Below are positions 41,060 through 52,314 of a DNA stretch of 64,000 nt, in pieces. The notes under the pieces are model-generated. The model worked only from the letters and a program-made list of their open reading frames with translations. It made no database searches and was not told the origin of the DNA. How positions within the stretch are numbered: position 1 is the stretch's first letter; each line of letters opens with the position of its first letter. The DNA comes from CADEEN01 sp963783785 (GTDB taxonomy: Bacteria; Pseudomonadota; Gammaproteobacteria; Burkholderiales; Burkholderiaceae_C): the NCBI GenBank assembly GCA_963783785.1, contig CAWAOQ010000006.1:1-64000 (forward strand), in the 5' to 3' direction. A program made the translations under genes and the position numbers.

Positions 41060-41734
41060 ATGATCGAAGAACGCCCGAAGCTTACCGACCGCCAGCAACA
41101 GATCCTCGAGCTCGTGCAAAGCGCGATCGAGCGCACCGGCGCACCGCCCACCCGGGCCGAGATCGCCGCCGAGCTCGGCTTTCGTTCGCCCAACGCCGCC
41201 GAAGAGCATTTGCAGGCGCTGGCCCGCAAGGGCGTGATCGAGCTGGTGGGCGGCACCTCGCGCGGCATCCGGCTGCGTGCCGACACGCTGCGCGCACTCA
41301 ACGAAGCGCGCGGCAAGCAGTACAGCCTGCCGGGCCTGACGCAACTGATGCTGCCGCTGGTGGGCCGGGTGGCCGCCGGCAGCCCGATCCTGGCGCAGGA
41401 ACACATCGACCAGACCTACATCGTCGAAGCCAGCATGTTCGCGCGCAAGCCCGATTACCTGCTCAAGGTGCGCGGCATGAGCATGCGCGACGCCGGCATC
41501 ATGGACGGCGACCTGCTCGCGGTGCAGAAGGCCAAGGAGGCCAAGAACGGCCAGATCGTCGTCGCGCGGCTGGGCGACGAGGTGACCGTCAAGCGCTTCA
41601 AGCGCGGCCGCCACGGCATCGAGCTGATCCCCGAGAACCCCGACTTCGAAACCATCGTCGTCTCGCCGGGCGAAACCCAGTTCGAAATCGAAGGCCTCGC
41701 GGTCGGGCTGATCCGCAACAACATGATGATGTGA
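41060..41734 (+). CDS. lexA: LexA repressor
   Basis: A 224-residue SOS repressor. The N-terminal winged helix has LTDRQQQILELVQ and PTRAEIAAELGFRSPNAAEEHL. The self-cleavage Ala-Gly is in RVAAGSPI, the catalytic Ser in RGMSMRDAGI and the Lys in EVTVKRFKRG. Two tandem SOS boxes directly upstream indicate autoregulation. The C terminus NMMM is unusual but in frame. One base separates it from the HHH protein gene, which is probably co-induced. Confidence 0.97.
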   Translation: MIEERPKLTDRQQQILELVQSAIERTGAPPTRAEIAAELGFRSPNAAEEHLQALARKGVIELVGGTSRGIRLRADTLRALNEARGKQYSLPGLTQLMLPLVGRVAAGSPILAQEHIDQTYIVEASMFARKPDYLLKVRGMSMRDAGIMDGDLLAVQKAKEAKNGQIVVARLGDEVTVKRFKRGRHGIELIPENPDFETIVVSPGETQFEIEGLAVGLIRNNMMM

Positions 41735-41735
41735 G

Positions 41736-42077
41736 ATGGCGCAGTCGGACACGGCCTACAGGCACGCCAAGGCGGCGGTGCGCATCAAGCAGCCCAAGGC
41801 TGCGCACGCCGGCGCCTGCAGCGAGCTCGAGCAACTGCCCAACATCGGCCCCGCGCTGGCCGCCGACTTGCGGCTGATCGGCATCCGCACGCCGAAGGAT
41901 CTGCGCGGGCGCGATCCGTTCGTGCTGTACCAGCAGTTGTGCGCCGCCACCGGTTGCCGGCAAGACCCCTGCGTGCTCGACACCTTCATGGCCGCCACCG
42001 ATTTCATGCGCGGCGCCGAGGCCGCGCCGTGGTGGGTCTACACGGCGCAGCGCAAGGCCCTGTACGGGCAGGTGTAG
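41736..42077 (+). CDS. helix-hairpin-helix protein (Cdd1 / pathogenicity-locus family)
   Basis: A 113-residue protein with a helix-hairpin-helix core (LEQLPNIGPALAADLRLIGI) followed by VLYQQLCAATGCRQDPCVLDTF, the pattern of the PF11731 family. Position one base after lexA suggests joint SOS induction and a DNA-related role, but the function of the family is unknown. It converges with the DUF1993 gene, two bases apart. Confidence 0.8.
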   Translation: MAQSDTAYRHAKAAVRIKQPKAAHAGACSELEQLPNIGPALAADLRLIGIRTPKDLRGRDPFVLYQQLCAATGCRQDPCVLDTFMAATDFMRGAEAAPWWVYTAQRKALYGQV

Positions 42078-42079
42078 CC

Positions 42080-42589
42080 TCAGCGCCCGCCGAGGTAGTC
42101 GCCCTTGCCGAGCTCGACGCCGCCGTGGCGCAGCAGCGCGTAGGCGGTGGTGGTGTGGAAGAAGAAGTTCGGCAGCGCGTAGTGCTTCAGGTAGGCCTCG
42201 CCGCTGAACACCAGCGGGTCGCCCGAGCGCATCGGGATCGTGATCTCGCGGCCTTCGCTGCCGTCGATTTGCGCCGCGTCGAACGAGATGACGTAGTCGA
42301 TCGTCTTCTGCACCCGCAAGCGCAGGTCGGCCAGCGTGGTCTCGGTGTCTTCCCACTTCGGCACCTCGACGCCGGCCAGCCGCGCCATGCAGCTCTTCGC
42401 GGCATCGCTGGCAATCTGGATCTGCTTGGCAAACGGCAGCATGTCGGGCGCCAGGCGCAGGCCGACGTAGTTGTTGGGGTCGAACTTGCGCGCCTCGGCA
42501 TGGGCTTGCGCCTTGTCCAGCCAGACCAGCAGGTTGGAAAGCATGCGGATAAAGATCGGCGCGCTAGCCGAGTGCATCGTGATCGCCAT
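42080..42589 (-). CDS. DUF1993 family protein
   Basis: A 169-residue alpha-helical protein with the family pattern: MLSNLLVWLDKAQAHAEARKF, RLAPDMLPFAKQIQIASD and a C-terminal NFFFHTTTAYALLRHGGVELGK. DUF1993 resembles DinB-like four-helix bundles. An AGGAG site precedes the ATG at 42589. There is no enzymatic evidence for a function. Confidence 0.88.
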   Translation of the reverse strand: MAITMHSASAPIFIRMLSNLLVWLDKAQAHAEARKFDPNNYVGLRLAPDMLPFAKQIQIASDAAKSCMARLAGVEVPKWEDTETTLADLRLRVQKTIDYVISFDAAQIDGSEGREITIPMRSGDPLVFSGEAYLKHYALPNFFFHTTTAYALLRHGGVELGKGDYLGGR

Positions 42590-42646
42590 GGCGTGTGTCT
42601 CCTGTTGTAAGCGCGCGATCGTAGCGCGCAAGGCAGAATCACGCGT

Positions 42647-43669
42647 GTGAACGCGACCAACATGAACATCATCATCCTCGATGACTATCAGGATGCCGTG
42701 CGCAAGCTGCAGTGCGCATCCAAGCTCGAGCACCTCAACGCCAAGGTCTTCACCAACACGGTCAAGGGCATCGGCCAGCTGTCGGTGCGGCTGCGCGATG
42801 CCGAGGTGCTGGTGCTGATCCGCGAGCGCACCGCGTTCCCGCGCCAGTTGCTGGAAAAGCTGCCCAAGCTGAGGCTGATCTCGCAGACCGGCCGCGTCGG
42901 GTCGCACATCGACGTCGAGGCCTGCACGCGGCTGGGCATCGCGGTGGCCGAGGGCGTCGGTTCGCCGGTGGCGCCGGCCGAACTGACCTGGGCCCTGATC
43001 ATGGCGGCGATGCGGCGCCTGCCGCAGTACATCGCCAACCTCAAGCACGGCGCCTGGCAGCAGTCGGGGCTGAAGGCGGCGGCGATGCCGCCCAACTTCA
43101 ACATCGGCATGAAGCTCGAGGGCAAGACGCTGGGCATCTGGGGCTACGGCAAGGTCGGCCGGCGCATCGCGGGCTACGGGCGCGCCTTCGGCATGAACGT
43201 CACCGTCTGGGGCAGCGAGGCCTCGCGCAACCAGGCGCGCGCCGACGGCCTGCTGCCGGCACCGACGCGCGAAGCCTTCTTCGACACCTGCGACGTGCTG
43301 TCGCTGCACCTGCGCCTGACCGACGCCACGCGCGGCATCGTCACGCTCGACGACCTGACGCGCATGAAGCCGACGGCACTGTTCGTCAACACCTCGCGCG
43401 CCGAGCTGATCGACGAAGGCGCGCTGGTCTCGGCGCTCAACCGCGGCCGCCCCGGCATGGCCGCGGTGGACGTGTTCGAAACCGAGCCGATCCTGCAGGG
43501 CCACCCGCTGCTGCGGCTGGAAAACGCCGTCTGCACGCCGCACATCGGCTATGTCGAGCAGGACAGCTACGAGATGTACTTCGGCGCCGCGTTCGACAAC
43601 GTCGTCGCCTTCGTCAACCAGAACCCCACCAACATCGTCAATCCGGACGCGCTGAAGGTGATCCGTTGA
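42647..43669 (+). CDS. D-2-hydroxyacid dehydrogenase family protein
   Basis: A 340-residue NAD-dependent dehydrogenase of the PGDH/hydroxypyruvate type. The NAD loop is GIWGYGKVGRRIAGYG, the catalytic Arg lies in NTSRAELID, and Glu/His come in VFETEPI and CTPHIGYVE. The annotated start is GTG at 42647; an ATG follows at 42662 (MNIIILDDYQD) and is equally plausible. The stop overlaps the TTG start of the chromate transporter gene. Substrate unknown. Confidence 0.88.
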   Translation: MNATNMNIIILDDYQDAVRKLQCASKLEHLNAKVFTNTVKGIGQLSVRLRDAEVLVLIRERTAFPRQLLEKLPKLRLISQTGRVGSHIDVEACTRLGIAVAEGVGSPVAPAELTWALIMAAMRRLPQYIANLKHGAWQQSGLKAAAMPPNFNIGMKLEGKTLGIWGYGKVGRRIAGYGRAFGMNVTVWGSEASRNQARADGLLPAPTREAFFDTCDVLSLHLRLTDATRGIVTLDDLTRMKPTALFVNTSRAELIDEGALVSALNRGRPGMAAVDVFETEPILQGHPLLRLENAVCTPHIGYVEQDSYEMYFGAAFDNVVAFVNQNPTNIVNPDALKVIR

Positions 43670-44247
43670 ACCCACCGCTGCCGGCGCAGCCGAACCAGCC
43701 GCGCTCGCCCGGCGAGTTGCTGCGCGTGTTCAGCGCGCTGGCGTTGCAGGGCTTCGGCGGCGTGCTGCCGATCGCGCAGCGCGAACTGGTCGAGCGCCGC
43801 CAGTGGCTCACGCAGGAGCAGTTCGTCGAGACGCTGTCGATCGGCCAGGTGCTGCCCGGGCCCAACATCGTCAACATGGCGCTGATGATCGGCGACCGCT
43901 TCTTCGGCTGGCGCGGTGCCTTCGCCGCGTTGGCCGGCCTGCTGGCATTGCCGCTGATGATCGTGATGACGCTGGCGGTGCTGTACGCGCGCTTCGCCGC
44001 CGAGCCGCTGGTGGCCGGCGCGCTGCACGGCATGGGGGCGGTGGCTGCCGGGCTGATCGTGGCGATGGCGCTCAAGCTGGTGCCGACGCTGGCGCGCAAC
44101 CCGCTCGGCCGCGTGCCGTGCGCGCTGGCGCTGCTGGCCACGCTGGTGGTGGTGGGCGGGCTGCGCTGGCCGATGGCCTATGCGGTGCTCGGCATCGGCG
44201 GCGCCGCGGTGGCGGCGGCATGGTGGCGGCTGGGGCACGCCCGGTGA
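43666..44247 (+). CDS. chromate transporter, N-terminal half-size subunit
   Basis: A 193-residue CHR-family half protein with the GGVLPIAQRELVERR and SIGQVLPGPNIVNMALMIG motifs and about six hydrophobic helices. It starts with TTG that overlaps the previous stop (TTGA). Half-size ChrA proteins come in pairs of opposite membrane orientation; the second half follows directly. The transported anion (chromate or other) is not shown by sequence. Confidence 0.88.
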   Translation: MNPPLPAQPNQPRSPGELLRVFSALALQGFGGVLPIAQRELVERRQWLTQEQFVETLSIGQVLPGPNIVNMALMIGDRFFGWRGAFAALAGLLALPLMIVMTLAVLYARFAAEPLVAGALHGMGAVAAGLIVAMALKLVPTLARNPLGRVPCALALLATLVVVGGLRWPMAYAVLGIGGAAVAAAWWRLGHAR

Positions 44248-44786
44248 GCTTCTCGATGGCCAGCGGCGCCGACTGGTGGGCGCTGTTCGCGCACTTCCTG
44301 GCGATGTCGATGCTGGCCATCGGCGGTGCGGTGGCGGTGGCACCCGAGATCCATCGCTACGTGGTCGTGCAGCGCGGCTGGATCGACGACACCCAGTTCA
44401 GCGCCGCGATCGCACTGGCGCAGGCTTCGCCGGGGCCGAACCTGATGTTCGTGCCGGTGATCGGTTATGCGGTGGCCGGCTTCGGCGGCGCGGCGCTCGC
44501 GCTCGTCGGCATGCTGGTGCCGAGCACCACGCTGGCGCTCGCCGCCACCCGCTGGGGCGGCAAGCGCCGCGAGAGCCGCGGCGTGCGCGCCTTCGTGGCC
44601 GGCATGGCGCCGATCACGATCGGCCTGCTGCTGAGCACCGGCGGCCTGCTGGCGCTGCCCCACGCGCAGCAACCGGCGGCCTGGGTGCTGGGGCTCGCCA
44701 CCGTCGTGCTGATGCTGCGCACCGCGATCAACCCGGTGTGGCTGATCGCGGCCGGCGCAACGGTCGGCGCGCTGGGCTGGATCTAG
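44244..44786 (+). CDS. chromate transporter, C-terminal half-size subunit
   Basis: A 180-residue partner of the preceding gene, starting GTG in a GTGA overlap. It has the related motifs GGAVAVAPEIHRYVV and AIALAQASPGPNLMFV, then hydrophobic helices to the C terminus. Two coupled short genes in place of one long chrA suggest an obligate heterodimer. It ends immediately before the convergent Sir2 gene. Confidence 0.88.
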   Translation: MSFSMASGADWWALFAHFLAMSMLAIGGAVAVAPEIHRYVVVQRGWIDDTQFSAAIALAQASPGPNLMFVPVIGYAVAGFGGAALALVGMLVPSTTLALAATRWGGKRRESRGVRAFVAGMAPITIGLLLSTGGLLALPHAQQPAAWVLGLATVVLMLRTAINPVWLIAAGATVGALGWI

Positions 44787-45563
44787 CTAGACGCCTTCGA
44801 GCAGCGCGGGCAGCAGCTGGGCGGCACTGCCGCGCAACACCAGGTGCGCATCGTCGTCGATCTCGCTCTCGTTCGGATTGACGATCGCCACCCACGCACC
44901 GGCGCGACGCGCCGCACTGGCGAGCCCGGCCGCCGGCCAGACGGCGCCCGACGTGCCGACGACGAGCATCACGCTGCACTGCCGCGCGGCGCGTTCGGCC
45001 CGCTCCAGCGCCAGCGCGGGCAGCATCTCGCCGAACCACACCACGCCCGGCCGGACGGGGTTGCCGCACTCGGCGCAGCGCGGTGGGCCACCGTGCGCTG
45101 CCACTGCCGCCGCCACGGCGCAGGGCGGCCGGTGCGGGCAGGCATCGAGCCAGCGGTCTTGCAGGATGTCGCCATGCAGCCGGATCGCATCGCGGTTGCC
45201 GGCGCGCTGGTGCAGGTCGTCGACGTTCTGCGTCACGATCGTCAGCACGCCGGGATGGCGCTGGTCGAGCGCGGCGAGCGCCAGGTGGCCGGCATTCGGC
45301 TGCGCGCGGCGCACGCCGTCGCGTCGCTCCTGGTACCACTGCCAGACGCGCTGCGGCTGCGCGCGAAAGCCGACTTCGCTGGCGAGCTCGGCCGGATCGA
45401 ACCGCGACCACAGGCCCGTCATCGCGTCGCGAAACGTCGGGATGCCGCTCTCGGCGCTCATGCCGGCGCCCGTCAGCACGACCAGGCCGCCCGGTCGCAA
45501 CGCCGCGCGCACGCGCTCGCGCGCGCTGTCAATGGCCTGGTCGCCTTTGCCGCAAGGCTTCAT
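44787..45563 (-). CDS. Sir2-family NAD-dependent protein deacylase
   Basis: A 258-residue sirtuin. The NAD-binding motif is TGAGMSAESGIPTFRD, followed by TQNVDDLHQRAG and the catalytic LHGD. Four Cys in CPHRPPC and CAECG form the zinc ribbon, and GTSGAVWPAAGL lies in the Rossmann part. The Ala/Tyr/Arg pattern around WSRFDPAELAS differs from desuccinylases, so acyl preference is open. The start ATG at 45563 overlaps rlmB by 35 bases. Confidence 0.92.
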   Translation of the reverse strand: MKPCGKGDQAIDSARERVRAALRPGGLVVLTGAGMSAESGIPTFRDAMTGLWSRFDPAELASEVGFRAQPQRVWQWYQERRDGVRRAQPNAGHLALAALDQRHPGVLTIVTQNVDDLHQRAGNRDAIRLHGDILQDRWLDACPHRPPCAVAAAVAAHGGPPRCAECGNPVRPGVVWFGEMLPALALERAERAARQCSVMLVVGTSGAVWPAAGLASAARRAGAWVAIVNPNESEIDDDAHLVLRGSAAQLLPALLEGV

Positions 45564-46269
45564 ACAGGCACACCCCCGCAGCGACCGACACGTTCAGGCT
45601 CTCGACGGCGCCCTGCATCGGGATGCGCACCAGTTCATCGCAGGTCTTGCGCGTCAACTGGCGCAGCCCCGTGCCTTCGGCGCCGAGCACCAGCGCCACC
45701 GGGCCGCTGAGGTCGAGGTCGTAGATCGTGCGCTCGGCATCGTCGCTGGTGCCGACGATGCGGATGTCGCGCTCCTTCATCTCGTTCAGCGAACGCGCCA
45801 GGTTGGTGACCATCAGGTACGGCACCGTCTCGGCCGCGCCGCTGGCCACCTTGGCCACCGTCGCGTTGAGGCCGACGGCATGGTCCTTCGGCGCGATCAC
45901 CGCGTGCGCACCGGCACCGTCGGCCACGCGCAGGCAGGCGCCGAGGTTGTGCGGGTCGGTCACGCCATCGAGCACCAGCACCAGCGGTGCGCCCTTCACG
46001 TCGTCCAGCACGTCGTCGAGCGAATGGCGCGCGACCAGCGCGGTGACACGCGCCACCACGCCCTGGTGGCGCGCGGTGCCGGCCAGCTGCGTCAGTTGCG
46101 CATCGCTGCTGTCGATCAGCTTGGCCCCGGCTTCGCGTGCGCGCTCGGCGAACTGGCGCATGCGGGCGTCGCGGCGCTTCGCGTCGAGGTGGATCTCGAG
46201 CACCGATGCGGGCGCGGTCTTCAGGCGCACCGTGACGGCGTGAAAGCCGAACAGGATGCGGGCACTCAT
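45529..46269 (-). CDS. rlmB: 23S rRNA (guanosine-2-prime-O-)-methyltransferase RlmB
   Basis: A 246-residue SPOUT methyltransferase for G2251 of 23S rRNA. The substrate-binding N-terminal domain (LFGFHAVTVRLK) is followed by the knotted SAM domain with LDGVTDPHNLGACLR, LGAEGTGLR and ESLNVSVAAGV, which are the three SpoU motifs. The length equals the E. coli protein. Its 3-prime end overlaps sir2. Confidence 0.93.
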   Translation of the reverse strand: MSARILFGFHAVTVRLKTAPASVLEIHLDAKRRDARMRQFAERAREAGAKLIDSSDAQLTQLAGTARHQGVVARVTALVARHSLDDVLDDVKGAPLVLVLDGVTDPHNLGACLRVADGAGAHAVIAPKDHAVGLNATVAKVASGAAETVPYLMVTNLARSLNEMKERDIRIVGTSDDAERTIYDLDLSGPVALVLGAEGTGLRQLTRKTCDELVRIPMQGAVESLNVSVAAGVCLYEALRQRRPGH

Positions 46270-46353
46270 GCGTGCCCCGGCAATGTCGCGTGATGCATCA
46301 CGCGATGGTAGCCGTCGCTTCGTGCGGTCACCGTCGGCACGCCGACCGCAGGC

Positions 46354-47094
46354 TCAGGCGCTGGCCCAGTGGCTGGCCCAGCGCCAGGCCAGCAGCGCAC
46401 CGATCAGCACCGGCTGGTGCACCATGTAGAAGCTGAGCGACCAGCGCCCGAGCAAGGCCAGCGCCTGCAACGGGCGCGGCACCGCACCGGCGAGCACGCC
46501 GCGGCGATGGGCCAGCAGCCATCGCCCGGCGGCCTGGCCCCACAGCATCACGCCCAACCAGGGCAGCAGCGGCGCGTAGTCTTCGGTCACCGGCTTCCTC
46601 GTCACCAGCCCGATCCAGCTGGTCCAGGGCGTGTCGAACCAGGGGTGCTGCAGCCATTGCGGCAGCAGCAACGCCACCAGGCCCAGCGGCCACAGCCAGC
46701 CGCCGAGCGGCGCCGCGAGCCGCGCCACGACCAGCATCAGCGCGATGCCGTGCAGGATGCCGAAGCTGATCCAGCTCTTCGGGAACATCAGCGCCGAGCC
46801 GGCCGAGACCAGCACCGCGCAGACCGCGATCTGCGCCCAGCGGCGCCAGAACCGGGGCCAGCTCTGGCCGCCCTCGAGGGCCACCGCCTGCGCCACACCG
46901 GCGGTGAACAGGAACAGGCTGACGATGGCCTTGCGCTGCATCGTCCAGAACGGATCGGTGTAGAAGTTCTGCCGCGGTTCGAGCCAGCCGAAGAAGTTCA
47001 GGTCGAAGCAGAAATGAAACACCGCCATCCAGACGATGGCCACGCCGCGCATGGCGTCGAGGCGGTCGAAGCGGGCGGGGCTGGCGGCGCTCAT
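46354..47094 (-). CDS. DUF1624 heparan-alpha-glucosaminide N-acetyltransferase-like membrane protein
   Basis: A 246-residue polytopic protein with about seven hydrophobic helices. The signature RFDRLDAMRGVAIVWMAVFHFCFDLNFFG includes the conserved Arg and His of acyltransferase-3-like proteins. The C terminus LSFYMVHQPVLIGALL is also typical. It probably moves acyl groups across the inner membrane; the substrate is unknown. Confidence 0.85.
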   Translation of the reverse strand: MSAASPARFDRLDAMRGVAIVWMAVFHFCFDLNFFGWLEPRQNFYTDPFWTMQRKAIVSLFLFTAGVAQAVALEGGQSWPRFWRRWAQIAVCAVLVSAGSALMFPKSWISFGILHGIALMLVVARLAAPLGGWLWPLGLVALLLPQWLQHPWFDTPWTSWIGLVTRKPVTEDYAPLLPWLGVMLWGQAAGRWLLAHRRGVLAGAVPRPLQALALLGRWSLSFYMVHQPVLIGALLAWRWASHWASA

Positions 47095-47175
47095 GTCCTG
47101 GTTGCGGGTTGGAGTCGTCGCCGAGGATTGTCCGCGACAGGATCCATCGCAAGGCCCGCTACGATGCGCCCATGA

Positions 47176-47676
47176 TTGCCCATGCCCACGCCCATGCTCC
47201 GGCCCCACGCCGCAGCGCCGAAGAACAGACCGCTTCTCGATGCCGCGCTGGCCGACCTGTTCGAGCGCCGCATCACGTTCAACCAGACGCTGGGCCTGAA
47301 GGTCGAGTCGGCGTGCGCGCCCGAGCCGCGCATCCGCTTCGCGATGAAGCCCGAACTGGTGGGCCACTACCTGTACGGCCGGCTGCACGGTGGCGTGATC
47401 TCGGCCACCCTCGACGCGATGGGGGGCCTGGCGCTGATGGTGGCCATCGGCGAGAAGCACGCCGACGAAGACACCGCACAGGTGCTGCACCGCTTTGCCA
47501 AGATGAGCACGATCGACCTGCGCATCGACTACCTGCGCCCCGGCGTCGGCACCTCGTTCGTCGCCACGGCCGCGGTCACGCGGCTGGGCGGACGCATCGG
47601 CTCGACGCAGATGCGCCTGACCAACGACCAGGGCATCGTGATCGCGACAGGCTCGGCGGCCTACGTGATCAGCTGA
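47176..47676 (+). CDS. hotdog-fold thioesterase (YigI/PaaI-like)
   Basis: A 166-residue acyl-CoA thioesterase-like protein. The active-site region GRLHGGVISATLDAMGGLAL and the strand IDLRIDYLRPGVG are clear. The N terminus is uncertain. From 47172 another frame reads MIAHAHAHAPAPRRSAEEQTA and would join the domain at LLDAAL if one base near 47233 were extra, as in other genes here. The start given is the first ATG in the domain frame. Confidence 0.85.
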   Translation: MPMPTPMLRPHAAAPKNRPLLDAALADLFERRITFNQTLGLKVESACAPEPRIRFAMKPELVGHYLYGRLHGGVISATLDAMGGLALMVAIGEKHADEDTAQVLHRFAKMSTIDLRIDYLRPGVGTSFVATAAVTRLGGRIGSTQMRLTNDQGIVIATGSAAYVIS

Positions 47677-47688
47677 GCGCTGCGCCGC

Positions 47689-48179
47689 TCACTTGGCCGC
47701 GGCGCGGCCGAACTGCGCCTCGAACCACTCGTCGAGCATGCGTTTCTCGTGGCGCAGCATTTCACCGTCCGCGTAGCGGTTCATGCGCTCGAGGTAGGCC
47801 ATGTCGGAGACGGTCTGCTCGACACGGCGCACCGGCTGGCCGGCCGACTCCAGCGTGTAGCGCAGCTTGATGCGCGGCCAGTCGGCCATGCCCAGCAGCA
47901 CGCGGACGTCCGCGGCCCGGCGGCGGTCGAAGCGCAGCTCGCCGGCCAGGTCGACGTCGAGCACCTCGATGGTCAGGGTCTGGCCGTCGCCCACATGCCT
48001 GGCCGCCTGCACCTCGAGGTAGCGCTTGAGTTCGCGCAGGTTCTGCGAGCTGTCGTGGCGATCATCCTCGGCATCGGAGAACTTCTCCGGCTGCACGAAC
48101 GACACCTGCACGCTGCCGGCAGCCTGGGCGGCCGCCGCGGCAGTCCGGCCGCGAAGGCGATGGCGGAGGCGCAGCGCAT
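47689..48179 (-). CDS. DUF3016 periplasmic protein, probable frameshift in the signal peptide
   Basis: About 163 residues. The mature part (VQVSFVQPEKFSDAEDD to FGRAAAK) is a recognisable DUF3016 domain with DLAGELRF and MLDEWFEAQFG. In the same frame only a TTG start with a basic, non-signal N terminus exists (48195). In the neighbouring frame an ATG at 48179 gives MRCASAIAFAAG, a good signal sequence that would join AAAAAQAAG if one base near 48140 is missing. I favour the ATG version. Confidence 0.7.
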
Positions 48180-48304
48180 GGCACCCTGGGCGCAACGATC
48201 AGGAAGAGCGCATGAGGCACGCTGCCTGTGGCGCGAGCGCTCGAGGATGGTCAGATCCGTCTGCGCGTGCTCCCAACCGGCACGTGCCCGGCGCTGCGCT
48301 CGAT

Positions 48305-50282
<1,978 letters not shown>

Positions 50283-50426
50283 GATGGTCTCCTGCGGATG
50301 GTCGGTTCTTGAAAGTCCGGCAAAGGTAGGCCCGGGCTCTTACCGAGGCCTTACTCTGCCGCAAAGCGTGCGCCGATGGGAGCGTCCCTACAATCCCACG
50401 CATCCGGAATTCCCCTGAACCCGCCC

Positions 50427-51026
50427 ATGCAACCCCTGCCCGCCAACACCACGCCCGAGATGCGCACACTGCCGAAGCTCATCTTCATGAGCCGCTGGCT
50501 GCAGCTGCCGCTGTACCTGGGCCTGATCGCCGCGCAGGGCGTCTACGTCTGGCACTTCCTGATCGAGCTGCTGCACCTGATCGAGGCGGCGTTCGGCAGC
50601 CCGGCGGCGATCGGCGCGCTGGCCAAGAGCATCGGCTACAGCGGCGAGGCGGTCGCGCTCAACGAAACGATCATCATGCTGGTGGTGCTGGCGCTGATCG
50701 ACGTGGTGATGATCAGCAACCTGCTGATCATGGTCATCGTCGGCGGCTACGAGACCTTCATCTCGCGCATGAACCTCGAGGGCCATCCCGACCAGCCCGA
50801 ATGGTTGAGCCATGTCAATGCCTCGGTGCTGAAGGTCAAGCTGGCCACCGCGATCATCGGCATCAGCTCGATCCACCTGCTGAAGACCTTCATCAACGCC
50901 GCCAACTACTCGGAGAAGGTGCTGATCGCGCAGACCGCGATCCACATCACCTTCCTGCTGTCGGCGATGGCGATCGCCTACACCGACCGCCTCATGTCGG
51001 CGTCGAAGCCGGAACCGCACGCCTGA
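50427..51026 (+). CDS. YqhA/UPF0114 family membrane protein
   Basis: A 199-residue protein with about four transmembrane helices. Family features are PKLIFMSRWLQLPLYLGLI near the N terminus, DVVMISNLLIMVIVGGYETF and AIIGISSIHLLKTFI. The function is unknown; some members are thought to be small channels. Its last 35 bases overlap the convergent nhaA 3-prime end. Confidence 0.9.
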   Translation: MQPLPANTTPEMRTLPKLIFMSRWLQLPLYLGLIAAQGVYVWHFLIELLHLIEAAFGSPAAIGALAKSIGYSGEAVALNETIIMLVVLALIDVVMISNLLIMVIVGGYETFISRMNLEGHPDQPEWLSHVNASVLKVKLATAIIGISSIHLLKTFINAANYSEKVLIAQTAIHITFLLSAMAIAYTDRLMSASKPEPHA

Positions 51027-52206
51027 CGCGGCCCGCAGCGATCAGGATCGCCACACCGGCCAGGCCCGCAATCAGCGAGCCGGCAAGCACGCCGAGCTTG
51101 AGCTTGGTTTCGTAGACGGCACCGAGGCCGTCGAAGGCGAGGCCACCGATGAACAGGCTCATCGTGAAGCCGATGCCGCACAGCACGCACACGCCGAACA
51201 GCTGCAGTGTGCTGGCCCCGGCCGGTGCCGCGCCGAGGCCCGCACGCAGCATCAGCCACGAGGCGCCGAACACGCCGATGGCCTTGCCGAAGACCAGGCC
51301 GAGAACGATGCCCAGCGTCACCGGGTCGAGCAGCGCCGCGGGGCTGGCGCCGGCCAGATTGACGCCCGCGTTGCAGAACCCGAACACCGGCAGGATCAGG
51401 AAGGCCACCCACGGGTGCAGGCCATGCTCGATGCGCTGCAGCGGCGAGCCGCCGTCAGCGTCGCGGACCGGGATCGCCATCGCGGTGAGCACGCCCGCCA
51501 GCGTCGCGTGCACGCCCGACTTGAGCACGAAGACCCAGATCAGCAGACCGACCGCCGCGTACACGTCCACCCGCATCACCTTCATGCGGTTCAGCAGCAG
51601 CAGCGCCGCCAGCCCGACGACGGCGCCGCCCAGCGCCGTGACCGAGAGCTTGTCGGTGTAGAACAGCGCAATGACGACGATCGCGCCCAGGTCGTCGATG
51701 ATCGCCACCGCCGCCAGGAAGACCTTCAACGACGCCGGCACCCGCGAGCCGAGCAGCATCACGATGCCGATGGCAAAGGCGATGTCGGTGGCGGCCGGGA
51801 TGGCCCAGCCCTGCAGTGCCTGGGCATCGCCCCGGTTGACGGCCGCATAGATCAGCGCCGGAACCGCCATGCCGCCGATTGCAGCCGCCAGCGGCAGCAG
51901 TGCCTGCTGGCGGCTGGCCAGTTCACCCTCGACGAACTCGCGCTTGATCTCCAGGCCGACCAGGAAGAAGAACACCGCCATCCACAGGTCATTGACCCAG
52001 ACGAGCAGCGTCTTCTCGAGCACCAGCGTCTTGCCGAGGACCAGTTCGCCCGGCGTTTGCAGGAACGCCTCGTACCAGCCCGCAAGCGACGAGTTGCTGA
52101 CCACCAGCGCGGCCAGCGCCGCGATGCCCAGCACCACGCCGCCGGCAGACTCGTTGGCGAAGAAGCGCATGAAGGCGGTGGCCTTCTGCGGCGAGCGTTC
52201 AGACAT
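50992..52206 (-). CDS. nhaA: Na+/H+ antiporter NhaA
   Basis: A 404-residue antiporter with about twelve transmembrane helices. The ion-binding pair of Asp is in AAVAIIDDLGAIVVIA, and VFFFLVGLEIKREFVEGEL and IPAATDIAFAIG are the family signatures. It exchanges cytoplasmic Na+ for protons. The C terminus is encoded on the strand opposite the end of the YqhA-like gene (35-base overlap). Confidence 0.96.
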   Translation of the reverse strand: MSERSPQKATAFMRFFANESAGGVVLGIAALAALVVSNSSLAGWYEAFLQTPGELVLGKTLVLEKTLLVWVNDLWMAVFFFLVGLEIKREFVEGELASRQQALLPLAAAIGGMAVPALIYAAVNRGDAQALQGWAIPAATDIAFAIGIVMLLGSRVPASLKVFLAAVAIIDDLGAIVVIALFYTDKLSVTALGGAVVGLAALLLLNRMKVMRVDVYAAVGLLIWVFVLKSGVHATLAGVLTAMAIPVRDADGGSPLQRIEHGLHPWVAFLILPVFGFCNAGVNLAGASPAALLDPVTLGIVLGLVFGKAIGVFGASWLMLRAGLGAAPAGASTLQLFGVCVLCGIGFTMSLFIGGLAFDGLGAVYETKLKLGVLAGSLIAGLAGVAILIAAGRVRRAVPASTPT

Positions 52207-52314
52207 GTGCAGGCCCCCTTTGCAGCAGGCGGCATCATGCCGCATCGGACGCCGCTGTCGCGTTAGGATGAAAAGCGGCGGGCATGCCCGCACCGCCGAT
52301 CAAAGGAGGTCACA

